A stretch of DNA of 64,000 bases, from assembly GCA_016783145.1 (NCBI GenBank), contig JADHXD010000001.1, positions 1 through 64,000 of the forward strand, given 5' to 3'. Below the pieces are notes generated by a model. It was given only the letters and a program-made list of their open reading frames with translations, made no database searches and had not been told where the DNA came from. The number at the start of each line of letters is the position of its first letter. Position 1 is the first letter of the stretch. The position numbers and the translations under genes were made by a program. Of the stretch, positions 17,530 to 26,901 are shown one piece after another. The DNA comes from Anaerolineae bacterium (GTDB lineage Bacteria > Chloroflexota > Anaerolineae > JAFGEY01).

Positions 17530-18698
17530 CGACCAGATTCTCCCCGACTGCCGCGCACGAGGTCGACAACCCGTAGCACCGCATCCCGTGAGGATCTGGC
17601 AGTGTAGAGGCCACTGCGGCCAGTCCTACCCGGGATGGCATCGAGAAGCGCGTAGCCCGCCTCAGTGTCCAGCCCCTCAAGGCGCACGACCATGGGGACA
17701 TTTAGGGCCAGCTCTTTGCAGGCAGTCGCGATCCCGCGGGCGATCACGTCACAGGGGATCAGCACACAGAAGCAGTTGATCAGGATCGCCTGGCTGGAGC
17801 CATTGAGCGCGAACCGTATGCCCTGAACGACCTTTTCGGCGTTCGCTCCCCGGTGAATGTCCACGAAATTGGCCGGCCTCACACCATTGGCCATCAACAG
17901 ATCGATGGTCGCCATCGCCAGGCCTGCGCCATTGGAGAGACATCCCACAGTCCCACCCAGCCTGACGTACCCGATGCTGTGACGTCGGGCCAGCCGCTCG
18001 ATCGGCGTCTCCTGACTCTCATCTCGCACGTCGATCCACTCACGGTGACGGTACAGTGCGTCATCGTCCATGACGATCCTGGTGTTGAGGCTGACCAGGT
18101 CCCCATTGGCGCGGGCGACGAGAGGGTTGGCCTCCACCAGCGTCGCGTCATAGTCCACGAGCACTTGATAGAGGCTCAGGGCAATCGACACAAACTGGGG
18201 GATCTGTTCGCGGCTCAGCCCGATGTCATCTGCGAGCTCGCGCGCCTGGTAGGCCCGCAGGCCGAGCAGGGGATCGATCGGGATGCGGTACACGTGCTCC
18301 GGCATCTCGTGCACCACCTGTGCGATCTCGATTCCTCCGCGCGCAGAGGCCACGATGACCGGCTGGGCCAGTGTGCGGTCGATAGCGATCCCCAGGTAGA
18401 ACGCTTCCTCGACATCGATCGCTTCGTCGATCAGCACCTTGGATGTCATATAGCCCCGTATGTTCATGCCAAACATCTGCCCGGCCAACTGCTCTGCTTC
18501 AGAGGCGTCGTTCGCCAACCGGATCCCTCCAGCGCTACCTCGCCCACTGGTCAGGACCTGCGCCTTGAGCACCACGCGTGCCCCTAGTTGCTCGGCGGCT
18601 TCCCGCACCTCATCCATGGAGGTCGCCACCCGCCCACGAGGTACGGGGATACCGTACTGGCTCAGGATCTGCTTGGCTTGATACTCGTGCAGTCTCAT
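17526..18698 (-). CDS. Succinyl-CoA synthetase beta-like subunit with divergent active site
   Basis: A 390-residue SucC-type subunit with an ATP-grasp domain. The ATG at 18698 gives the family's MRLHEYQAKQIL terminus. Overall similarity is full-length (EANPLV, SNGAGLAMATID, PMVVRLEGLD), but several active-site positions differ from canonical SucC: the glycine-rich KxQVxxGGRGKAGG reads KAQVLTSGRGSAGG, the magnesium Asp in LDGKL is Asn (LNTRI), DVGGGAT is DIHRGAN, and NIFGGIxRCD is NCFCVLIPCD. The phosphate- and metal-binding loops are therefore altered, although the fold is kept. It may have a different substrate or be non-catalytic. It begins seven bases after the PA14 membrane-protein gene. 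Confidence 0.82.
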   Translation of the reverse strand: MRLHEYQAKQILSQYGIPVPRGRVATSMDEVREAAEQLGARVVLKAQVLTSGRGSAGGIRLANDASEAEQLAGQMFGMNIRGYMTSKVLIDEAIDVEEAFYLGIAIDRTLAQPVIVASARGGIEIAQVVHEMPEHVYRIPIDPLLGLRAYQARELADDIGLSREQIPQFVSIALSLYQVLVDYDATLVEANPLVARANGDLVSLNTRIVMDDDALYRHREWIDVRDESQETPIERLARRHSIGYVRLGGTVGCLSNGAGLAMATIDLLMANGVRPANFVDIHRGANAEKVVQGIRFALNGSSQAILINCFCVLIPCDVIARGIATACKELALNVPMVVRLEGLDTEAGYALLDAIPGRTGRSGLYTARSSRDAVLRVVDLVRGSRGESGR

Positions 18699-18705
18699 CT
18701 CACCC

Positions 18706-21612
18706 TCATCCAGGCCACCACGCGCCCTCTGCCGGCAAGTACAGTACATCCGGCGGGATCACTGTGAGGTCCTCCTCAGGTAACTGCCAGTACAGGTAGA
18801 TCTGAGAGTGGGCCTCGTCATCCAGGTATCGCACCTGGATATCGTGCATCCCGGCCTCCAGATATACCTCGCCGCCCACATAGCGCCCGAGCGGTGAGTG
18901 CTCCACTAGAGGCCACCCATCGATATACAGCGAGGCGCTGCTGACTGCCTGAACGCCCAGGCGATACGAGCCTGAGACAGGAGCCGCTAGACGCCCCACC
19001 CACTCCACCGTATACGGCCTGGCCAGCGGTAGAAAGTGGAAATAGTACGCTACCTGGCGGTCGATGCGCGCGAACGCCGGCACTCCGGACCAGTCCGCAT
19101 TCGCATACAGGCGCGCCAACAGGCCGCGCACTGTCCAGGAAGGACGGTACAAGGCATCACTGGGGACAGGAACCAGTTCCGGATGCTCGGGCGTCTGCCA
19201 TATCAGCCGCAGGCGACCTGGTCCGGTGACCCGGCATTCCAGGCGCAGGGTATGAACACCACGTGCCATCACGATCTGTCGGCTCTGGGGCCCGGGCCCA
19301 TCCAGGAGGATCTGGTCGTCAAGTTCCAGGGTGAGGTCACCCTGCACTTCCACGTGCAGCGCGTACAGACCATAGGTGGGAGCCAGCAGGCCCCCCACCC
19401 AGGTGACCAGAAACGGATAAGCGAGCGGCGGGCGGTCATCCCACGCAAAGTCGATCTCGGCATCTACCCGGCTCAAGCCCTCGGCTCCCTCCTGTCGCCA
19501 GGGCGCATAGCTGGCGTCGAGCCCTTGCGCGCCAGCGATCGCATCCTGAGTAAAGATGTACTTGTGCAGGACGACGTTTCCGCTGTCAGGATGCGCAAAG
19601 GCCTCTGTCTGCACGCCCGGATAGAGCGCGCTCGCCTGCTGGCGCACAAAGCGCGTATCTGGAGCGATGAACAACAGCATCCCTTCCCGGTCCGTACCTC
19701 GGATCGGGAACACGGTGGCTGGATCAAAGTGATGATATACTCCAAAGTCAGGATTCAGATAGCGAGTCGCCAGGTGAGCGGTCAACAAGGGATCAAAGCG
19801 CAGATCGTACCGCTCCCCGTAGCGGCGGATGTCCTGGGCCATGCTCGTTTCGGCAGGGTTGAACGCAGCCCAGGAGGCAAAGTCGCCGGCCCAGAAACGA
19901 AAATAGATCACGCCATTCATCAGGCCAATGCTCGACAGGACGAGCACGGCCACGACGTGTAGGGGTCGGGAAAGCGCCCAGCGGCGCGACGCGGTCGCCC
20001 GTACTTTCGGAAACCGGAGGAACCATTCGCCTGCAAACCACTCCATAGGCAGGCAAATCAACGCGCAGACTGCCGGCAGAGATCCAATGGATCTCAAGGA
20101 TTGCGGAGCCTCAAACCGGGTGGAAAGGATCCCACCGCTCAGGGAGATCAGCAGCCACAGCAGCAAGAGAACGGCCCGCGGAGTGCGCCAGCGGAGAACA
20201 CAGAGCACCACGCCCAGTACAAAGAGCACAGCGCTGATATGATCCAGCATAGGTGCTCCAGGCAGATTGTGCCGTCCATTCGGATCGCCGCGGTAGTTGA
20301 ACATCAGCAGATGCTGCACCGTACTGCTGACCACGGTCGCAACCGGGCGCGCTCTGAGGCTTGGATCGCTGAACACCGAGACACTCTTTGCGCGATCCCA
20401 GAAAAGGTCGGGATGGCGGATGGCGAACTGGGCCACAGGCGCCACGGCGATCAGCGCTCCCAGGATCAGCAGCAGGAGGGGCAGACTCCACGTGGACAAG
20501 AGATGCCGGGCGCGTCCCGCCGCTCCCCACCCCGGGTTCCGGCGTCGTGCATCGCTCACCCATCGCCACAGCCAGGCCACAAGGAACGCCAGCAGTACGG
20601 CCGGAAAAACCCGGAACGGGCTGTAGAAGCACAGCCCCAATCCCGCTGCAATGCCGGCCCACCCAAAGCTCGACCAGCGGCCCGTCCGCAGCCCGCGGAG
20701 CAGTGCGGCCACAACCCAGAACTCGAAAAACGGCAGCGTCACGCCATGCATTCCGACACGGCTCCAGTTCACATCCCAGCGCGTGACAGCCACCAGGGTA
20801 GCCAGAGCCAGGCCCAGGCCCGATCCGTAGGTCGCACCGAACAGCTCACGCCCGCAAAAGTATGCGGCGACGATCGTCAGCATCCCAAAGACAACGGCCA
20901 CGGCCCGGATGGCATGCATCGAATCGCCCAGCAGGCGAAAGGAAAGAGCAACCAGGTAGAGAAAATGGGCCGGGAGATTGGTCGAAGGAACATAGACGGG
21001 CCGGAACTGGGGATTGGCGAGAATCTGGCGCGCCCAAAGGCCGTTGTCCGCCTCATCATACCACAGCCCATAGGGCACCTCGGTGAACCGGTACAGGCGA
21101 AAGAACGCCCCGACGAGGAGAATCAACGCCAGAGCGATCCACTCGAACCGGATTCCACCGACATTCCCAGGCTCGGAGGCCTGGTCTTGAGGAATCTGCC
21201 TGCCGGTGGGCGCCAGTACAGAGAGGGCGACCGCAAAGACCAGAATGGATCCCAGGTAGAGGAGCCACCCCATCGACGGCTCGACGGCGTCACCAAAGCA
21301 GAGGAGCGCGAGAATCAGCGCGCCGCCAGAAACGAGCAAGAGCACGACGGCCCAGGTGGTCCGCCGGGCGTCCAGTTTCGGACGCGTGGCCTGCGCGCAG
21401 GACGACAATGTAGGCGGCGGAGGCGTGCGCATCACCGCGGCGGCAAACATGGCCACCACGCCCACATAGACCAGCAGACCATCCACCGGCGTCGACCTGG
21501 GAAGGTAGCTCTCAAGATCGACGAAGAAGCCCTGAGCAATCAGACCCAAGATCAGAGCGCCCACGGCGAGAAGCAAACTGGTCAGAGTGCGCTTGTGTCG
21601 GAGCGTCTTCAT
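18706..21612 (-). CDS. GT39-like polyprenyl-linked glycosyltransferase with two C-terminal PA14-like domains
   Basis: A 968-residue protein with an N-terminal half of about a dozen membrane helices resembling the GT39/ArnT-PMT class (GT-C fold). The first large loop has the acidic pair in GLWYDEADNGLWARQIL, the usual catalytic site for lipid-phosphate sugar donors. After the last helix (~570) comes an extracytoplasmic part ending in two tandem beta domains of about 125 residues. Each has WVGxLxAPxxGxYxLxV, a buried xLxLDxxxxxD and WQxPE, as in sugar-binding PA14 domains. Such domains could hold the glycan acceptor. It overlaps the Agl23-like gene by four bases and precedes the CoA-ligase pair. 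Confidence 0.82.
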   Translation of the reverse strand: MKTLRHKRTLTSLLLAVGALILGLIAQGFFVDLESYLPRSTPVDGLLVYVGVVAMFAAAVMRTPPPPTLSSCAQATRPKLDARRTTWAVVLLLVSGGALILALLCFGDAVEPSMGWLLYLGSILVFAVALSVLAPTGRQIPQDQASEPGNVGGIRFEWIALALILLVGAFFRLYRFTEVPYGLWYDEADNGLWARQILANPQFRPVYVPSTNLPAHFLYLVALSFRLLGDSMHAIRAVAVVFGMLTIVAAYFCGRELFGATYGSGLGLALATLVAVTRWDVNWSRVGMHGVTLPFFEFWVVAALLRGLRTGRWSSFGWAGIAAGLGLCFYSPFRVFPAVLLAFLVAWLWRWVSDARRRNPGWGAAGRARHLLSTWSLPLLLLILGALIAVAPVAQFAIRHPDLFWDRAKSVSVFSDPSLRARPVATVVSSTVQHLLMFNYRGDPNGRHNLPGAPMLDHISAVLFVLGVVLCVLRWRTPRAVLLLLWLLISLSGGILSTRFEAPQSLRSIGSLPAVCALICLPMEWFAGEWFLRFPKVRATASRRWALSRPLHVVAVLVLSSIGLMNGVIYFRFWAGDFASWAAFNPAETSMAQDIRRYGERYDLRFDPLLTAHLATRYLNPDFGVYHHFDPATVFPIRGTDREGMLLFIAPDTRFVRQQASALYPGVQTEAFAHPDSGNVVLHKYIFTQDAIAGAQGLDASYAPWRQEGAEGLSRVDAEIDFAWDDRPPLAYPFLVTWVGGLLAPTYGLYALHVEVQGDLTLELDDQILLDGPGPQSRQIVMARGVHTLRLECRVTGPGRLRLIWQTPEHPELVPVPSDALYRPSWTVRGLLARLYANADWSGVPAFARIDRQVAYYFHFLPLARPYTVEWVGRLAAPVSGSYRLGVQAVSSASLYIDGWPLVEHSPLGRYVGGEVYLEAGMHDIQVRYLDDEAHSQIYLYWQLPEEDLTVIPPDVLYLPAEGAWWPG

Positions 21613-24600
21613 TCCTCAAGAGGCGCAAGCCTCATCAGTCGATCGGTCGCCGGATCAGCGACATAGATATACCCCTGTGGGTCAACAGCAATGCCCGTGG
21701 GGAGCATGAACCCCTGATCATCCCGTCCATACTGCTGCAGCGAAGCCAGGTACGTGCCGTTTTCGTCAAAGACCAGGATACGATATCCCTCTGGGTCCGT
21801 GGCGTAGACGCGGCCCATCGCATCCACTGCCAGGTATGGCTTGTTTGACAGAGACTGTCCGGGCCAGGTATAGACCTCCCACTTGTGGCTGTAAAAGTGT
21901 GCCGAGTCAAAAGCCTGGATCCGCTGGTTCCAGGTGTCGGCCACAAAGACCTGGCCATCTGGGCCCAGGGCGACGCCCACGGGTTCGTCAAACTGGCCAT
22001 CCAGCGTACCCTTGCCGCCCCACTGGGTCACCGGGTCACCGTCGGCCGTAAAGACCTGGATGCGCTTGTTGCCCGTGTCACTGACATAGATCATCCCCTC
22101 CGCATCCACGGCAACAGCGCGGGGCCCCCAGAAGGATCCTGCGGCACCCGCTGCGGACTCGGACACGCCGTATACCCCCCACATCGTGACGAACTGCCCG
22201 TCGGCAGTGAACCTCTGGATCCGATGGTTCCACGTATCCGCAACGTAGACAAACCCATCTCGATCCACCGCGACGTCCCACGGATCATAGAACCCACCCG
22301 CCCCATCCGCCGTCTGGCAGCCATCCTTGTTCTCATACATCCTGCACAGATGGCCCCACGCGGTGATGAACTGGCCGTCGGCGGTGAATCTCTGGATACG
22401 GTGATTCCCACTGTCTGCGACATATACAGAGCCGTCCGGACCGATCGCCACGTTGCGCGGTTCCTCGAATCTGCCCTCAGCTACGCCCTGGCCTCCCCAC
22501 ACGGACACCGTGTTCAGCGGGCGCTGGTTCTTGGCGTAGGGGTCCTCGTCTTCGCCCAGATCCACAGCCGCCGCTTCGGCGCCGAAATCCCACAACTGGG
22601 CGGCGACGTCCTTGCGAACGTAAAAGGCAAACGAGTGTGAAGGCTGCCAGTCGGCCAGCGATTGGTCGTATTTGCGGTAGAACAGGACATTCCAGAGCTG
22701 ACGCCGTTTCTCAGGATCGCGCAGGTCGATGAGCAGGTACTTCTTGCCCAGCTCGCGATTCTCCTCCGGTGGCGTGGCGAGCGAGAGCCCCATGTAGTAG
22801 TCCTGGTGCGGCCACCAGACCACCTTGCGGTCGAACCGGTAGTACCGCTTGCCCAGGAAAGGTTCGGTCTTGCCGATCTCCTTGCTGCCCACCACCAAGA
22901 CCGGCACGTCCGTGTTTTCGCGAGTAGGTTCCTCACCATAGAACACGCGGTTTGGAAAGCTCGTGTCAAAGTACCATTCAAAGGGCCACGTCGCGTCAGA
23001 GCTGTAGGCGAACTTGATCGAACCCTCATCGCCGTACAACCGCCGAGATATCTCTTTGATCTCCTCGACCGTCTGCTTGACATCAGGTGTGCCGTGAGCG
23101 TACACCAGGAACTCTTTGGCCGTGTCATAGTTGATGAAAGAGGCCATCCACGCAAAGCGAATGGTCAGCAGCGCCCCAAGAATCAACACCGAGGTGAACA
23201 CCACGCGCCACGCCGCCTTTTGACCCAGGCGGCGACCAAGCCGCAGCGCGATCCAGAACAGCGCGCCGCCGATCACCAGCGCAGAGAGCCATCTGGATGT
23301 GTCATTCAGGTCTCCCAACGACATACCCCGGAATGCCTGCCCAAAGAAGAGCAGGCTAATCAGCATCCCCAACGCCAGCAGGATGATCGGTACCAGCAGA
23401 GCCAGTACAGCACCCCCCTTGCGCCACACCTGCCGCCAGTCAACGCCGTAGAGCAGGTCGTTGACAAAACGCCCAGTAAGGACGATCATCGGCTGCACGA
23501 CGTGAACCAACAGCCACGGCATCTTTTCGCCAGCCCAGGTATAGATCAGCCAGGCAGAGAGCGTCCAGTATACAAGAAAGGCCACAATAGGAAGGGACGG
23601 CAACTGACCTTCTTGGTCCGCGGCCGCTTCCCCATCCTCCGGTCGGTCCACCTTGCCCGTGACCAGGTAGTAGAGGACTGCCACCAGGCCAAAGCCAATG
23701 GGCAGGAACTCGTACAGGGGCGCGATGATCAGATAGTAGAACCACGGCTGACCGGCCCGCTTGACCTCCTGCTGGGCAAGCCAGTAGCTGATGGCACCGA
23801 ACGTGCCCGTACCCATGCCCTTGGGGTTGGTAAAGAACGTCGTGTACAGCAGCGAGAAGATGATCACCACCAATGCCACCGTGACATACAGGACCTGATC
23901 ACGGAAGGCTGCAGGCAGCCATCCTGCCTTGCGTCCATAGCCCAGCAGGCGCCACCAGGCATACCCGCCTGCCACCGCCCCCCCGCCGATCCCCACGACC
24001 TGTAGGAGCGTAAACGCGAGAGGGGGCAAGACGGCCTCTGGCATCTGGACCAGCACCAGCCAGACTGCCCCCCCCGCCGTCGCGCAGAACACGACAAGTG
24101 CACCGATCGCCACCACATAGGCCGCGATCAAGCCGATCGCAGGTTTGAGCCGGACATCGCGCTTGATCAATAGGGTCCCCATCAGCATACTGATCAGGAC
24201 CCCGATCAGCAGGAACACCACCTCGTCAACCTTTTTCACCTGACCGCGCGTAAGGCCCTCGGATGGTTCGGTCGCACCAGGAGCTGGATCTGGCAGCGTC
24301 CCCATATACGAGTTCAACGCGATCCACACGATGACCAGCAGGATGACCAGCGCGATGCCGATCGTGTACGCGATCCGCGACCCCTTGGCAGAGAACATCT
24401 GCTGGATGAAAAGCGCGACCACAAAGGTTAAGCCGATGAACCCCGTGATATAGGCCGTTTCCTTTGTGGTGAGGGCCAAGGTGACCGCGATCGCGCCCAA
24501 GTAGATCCACTTGTGTTCACGCGACTGCAGGTAGCGAAAGAGCGCGATCACCATCAACATAGCCCAGACCATCATGTAGATGTCGTTGCGGATGTAGCGG

Positions 24601-25040
24601 GCATAGTACAACGTAGTCGGTGAGATGAGCGTCAAGGCGGACGTAGTCAACGCCCCTACCCGGCCCAGCTCCTTCCTCAAGAAGGCGGGCAGCAGAACCA
24701 GGATGACCCCAAAGGCTGCCGCCGACATGCGTGCCGTAAAGTCGCTCGTGCCAAAGAGAAAGTAGAACAGCGCGTTGATGTGAAACAGGAAAGGCCCATG
24801 CATCATCGGGTTGTGTTCGTAGCCTTCCCCGGCGTAGAGCTTCCACGAATACAGGGCGTGCAAGCTTTCATCGTGGCTCTGCGCCCGTGCGCCAAGATTG
24901 TAAAAGCAGGCGACCACGGCAACGATCGCCAGAAACACGTATAGCAGGACCTCCAGGTTGATGTGCAATACGCTGAACACGGGCGTATCCAGCAGGGCAG
25001 CCTGGGTCCGGGGTTTTCCTGAGGTTCCACTGTTCTGCAT
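21609..25040 (-). CDS. Agl23-like (TIGR03663) membrane protein fused to an NHL beta-propeller
   Basis: A 1143-residue protein. The ATG at 25040 follows an AAGGTGG site and the preceding stop by ten bases; a GTG seven codons earlier is less likely. The N-terminal ~600 residues contain many membrane helices and the acidic motif ARAQSHDESLHALYSWKLY of the Agl23/TIGR03663 GT-C-like family found in Chloroflexi and archaea. A soluble extracytoplasmic domain follows. From about residue 830 there are roughly six NHL repeats with the pattern P-x-x-V-A-x-x-x-D-G-x-V-Y-V-A-D-x-x-N-x-R-I-Q-x-F, forming a beta-propeller that normally binds protein or carbohydrate. Probably glycosylates or exports cell-surface material. 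Confidence 0.85.
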   Translation of the reverse strand: MQNSGTSGKPRTQAALLDTPVFSVLHINLEVLLYVFLAIVAVVACFYNLGARAQSHDESLHALYSWKLYAGEGYEHNPMMHGPFLFHINALFYFLFGTSDFTARMSAAAFGVILVLLPAFLRKELGRVGALTTSALTLISPTTLYYARYIRNDIYMMVWAMLMVIALFRYLQSREHKWIYLGAIAVTLALTTKETAYITGFIGLTFVVALFIQQMFSAKGSRIAYTIGIALVILLVIVWIALNSYMGTLPDPAPGATEPSEGLTRGQVKKVDEVVFLLIGVLISMLMGTLLIKRDVRLKPAIGLIAAYVVAIGALVVFCATAGGAVWLVLVQMPEAVLPPLAFTLLQVVGIGGGAVAGGYAWWRLLGYGRKAGWLPAAFRDQVLYVTVALVVIIFSLLYTTFFTNPKGMGTGTFGAISYWLAQQEVKRAGQPWFYYLIIAPLYEFLPIGFGLVAVLYYLVTGKVDRPEDGEAAADQEGQLPSLPIVAFLVYWTLSAWLIYTWAGEKMPWLLVHVVQPMIVLTGRFVNDLLYGVDWRQVWRKGGAVLALLVPIILLALGMLISLLFFGQAFRGMSLGDLNDTSRWLSALVIGGALFWIALRLGRRLGQKAAWRVVFTSVLILGALLTIRFAWMASFINYDTAKEFLVYAHGTPDVKQTVEEIKEISRRLYGDEGSIKFAYSSDATWPFEWYFDTSFPNRVFYGEEPTRENTDVPVLVVGSKEIGKTEPFLGKRYYRFDRKVVWWPHQDYYMGLSLATPPEENRELGKKYLLIDLRDPEKRRQLWNVLFYRKYDQSLADWQPSHSFAFYVRKDVAAQLWDFGAEAAAVDLGEDEDPYAKNQRPLNTVSVWGGQGVAEGRFEEPRNVAIGPDGSVYVADSGNHRIQRFTADGQFITAWGHLCRMYENKDGCQTADGAGGFYDPWDVAVDRDGFVYVADTWNHRIQRFTADGQFVTMWGVYGVSESAAGAAGSFWGPRAVAVDAEGMIYVSDTGNKRIQVFTADGDPVTQWGGKGTLDGQFDEPVGVALGPDGQVFVADTWNQRIQAFDSAHFYSHKWEVYTWPGQSLSNKPYLAVDAMGRVYATDPEGYRILVFDENGTYLASLQQYGRDDQGFMLPTGIAVDPQGYIYVADPATDRLMRLAPLEE

Positions 25041-25050
25041 GTTCACCACC

Positions 25051-26823
25051 TTATTCGCCACTCTCAGTTCTCTCTTCCGCTTTCACCCACAGGATCGCTT
25101 TCTCGATCGAGACCGGCATGGCCTGGCTCTTGCGATACAGCCACCAGCTCAACCGGTCTTCGGCGACCAGCAGGCTTGGCTGCCACCACGTCCGCGTGAC
25201 AAAGTCTTGCCCGATGTACTGGTCGCCCAACGCAGGGGCCCGCTGCGCCTCCGAGGCCAGCACCAGCGGTGTCGCTGCGCCTGAGGTGAGTTCCTCCACA
25301 AAGGTGACGTCCTCCCAGTCGCGCAGATACCAGCGCCACACCGGGCCCAGACCTGCTTCGACGGTGAGCGGGATCGCCGTTGGAGAGCCCCGCTTGCGGT
25401 ACGATAGATCGGCCATCGCTTCCAGCGCGTCGCGGGTGCCTTCGTCGGAGGCGACCAGGATGTGCAGCTCACGCGGATCGTTTGCGCGACGGTAGTTGAG
25501 GCCCGTCGTTTCGGAGAACGCTCCCAGCAGCAGCACCGCGAGCAGCACTGCCCCTGCCACTCGCCAGGTCACGCCGACACCGAACCAGACCCAGGAGAGC
25601 CCGGCCAAGATAAGGACCAGCAGCACTGCCAGAAGCCAGAACCACAGGAACTGCGAAGCCTGCGGCAGGCCGACATAGAGGCTGCGCGCGTAGAACGCCG
25701 CCTCAAAGGACACGTAGACCATGATCCCCAAAATGACCAGGACAAAGAGCCCTTCACGTGTCAGGCGTGCCTTTTCCTGCCAGCTATGGGTGAGATGGCC
25801 GACTGCCCTCCCCGCTGGCAAAGCCAGGAATGCGCAGACCAGAGACACGTCGCCCGCATCGCGACCGCCAGCCAGCAGCGCGGCGACCAGGGAACCCGCC
25901 GCCATCCAGACCGTGATCGCTGCCTTGTCGCGACGCACAAACAGATCCACTGCCCCGATGACGCCAAACAGCAGCAGCAGCGGTTCGTACATCAGCAGAG
26001 CGCCTAGCGGATAGGTCCACGCCTGCCCGTTGACCACCGGGGTCAGGTGTGCGGCCCACGCCGCCGGGTAGTCCGCCCACGCGCCCAAGCCGCTCGGGTT
26101 GAGCCCCAACGTCGTCACGACCAGGAGCAGTGCTCCGCCCAGCGTCAGGCCAAGGCGCTTCCACGGGATCGGGTGCTCCACATCGGTTTGGATAAAGCTC
26201 CGCCTAAAGAGATATCGCTCGATCGCCCATGCCAGGAACTGGACGATCAGCACGCCCACCACCCGCGGGTCCGCGATGAAAGCGAGAGCGTCCATCACGG
26301 CAATCGTGTACAGATAGACAGGCCTTCGATCTCGCTGATAGGCCAGCCACAGAACCAAGGATCCCAGCACGCAGGCGGCAAGCAGGATCGAGCCATCCCC
26401 GTACCGAGAGCTGTAGACCAACGTGGGCGAGAGGGCCAGTATCAGTGCGGACACCAGCGAACCGGCGCGGCTGAGACAAGAGCGTGCGTAGACCGGCAAG
26501 AGGACCATCGCACTGCCCACCAGGGCAGGCAGCAAGCGAGCGGTGACCTCTCCGGCCCCAAATAGGCCGAACAGCAAGGCTTGACCAGAAAGGAGCAGCG
26601 GGCTGTACGAGCCATCCGCCGCTTGCCCGCTCGCCAACCGCCATGCCTGCCACGCCTGATCCGCTTCTGGGACATCCATGATCCGCACGTCCAATCCGCC
26701 CAGGCGCACGCTCAAGGCCAGCAGCAGTATCACCCCATAGAGGGCAGCTTCGCCGGTCAGCCAGGGCAAAGGTGGGCGGGAGACAACGCTGCGGTTCTCT
26801 TCAGTCTGCACGTGGGTTGTCAT
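25051..26823 (-). CDS. GT-C-type membrane protein, divergent Agl23 relative
   Basis: A 590-residue protein with about 12 membrane helices and a short extracytoplasmic C-terminal domain (~450-590). The ATG at 26823 has GGAGG upstream. Organisation resembles its downstream neighbour's membrane half, for example ALILALSPTLVYSSRYGDGSILLA against the neighbour's ALTLISPTTLYYARYIRNDIYMM. The catalytic first-loop acid pair is changed: the neighbour's HDESLH corresponds to PEADQAW here. It may be a partner or regulator of the active enzyme rather than a transferase. Function otherwise unknown; the tight 10-bp spacing to the Agl23-NHL gene suggests they work together. Confidence 0.7.
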   Translation of the reverse strand: MTTHVQTEENRSVVSRPPLPWLTGEAALYGVILLLALSVRLGGLDVRIMDVPEADQAWQAWRLASGQAADGSYSPLLLSGQALLFGLFGAGEVTARLLPALVGSAMVLLPVYARSCLSRAGSLVSALILALSPTLVYSSRYGDGSILLAACVLGSLVLWLAYQRDRRPVYLYTIAVMDALAFIADPRVVGVLIVQFLAWAIERYLFRRSFIQTDVEHPIPWKRLGLTLGGALLLVVTTLGLNPSGLGAWADYPAAWAAHLTPVVNGQAWTYPLGALLMYEPLLLLFGVIGAVDLFVRRDKAAITVWMAAGSLVAALLAGGRDAGDVSLVCAFLALPAGRAVGHLTHSWQEKARLTREGLFVLVILGIMVYVSFEAAFYARSLYVGLPQASQFLWFWLLAVLLVLILAGLSWVWFGVGVTWRVAGAVLLAVLLLGAFSETTGLNYRRANDPRELHILVASDEGTRDALEAMADLSYRKRGSPTAIPLTVEAGLGPVWRWYLRDWEDVTFVEELTSGAATPLVLASEAQRAPALGDQYIGQDFVTRTWWQPSLLVAEDRLSWWLYRKSQAMPVSIEKAILWVKAEERTESGE

Positions 26824-26901
26824 ACACACTCCCTCCCACAGTGCCCAACCGGAGATCATCGGCCGATCCCACGAAAACGATGTTTCTCACCAAGAACATC
26901 C

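Noticed and set aside
20101..21666. 521-codon plus-strand frame
   Set aside because: Antisense to the GT39-PA14 gene; composition is dominated by Gln, Arg and Pro with no domain or ribosome site.
22662..24005. 447-codon plus-strand frame
   Set aside because: Antisense to the Agl23-NHL gene, with the same shadow composition.
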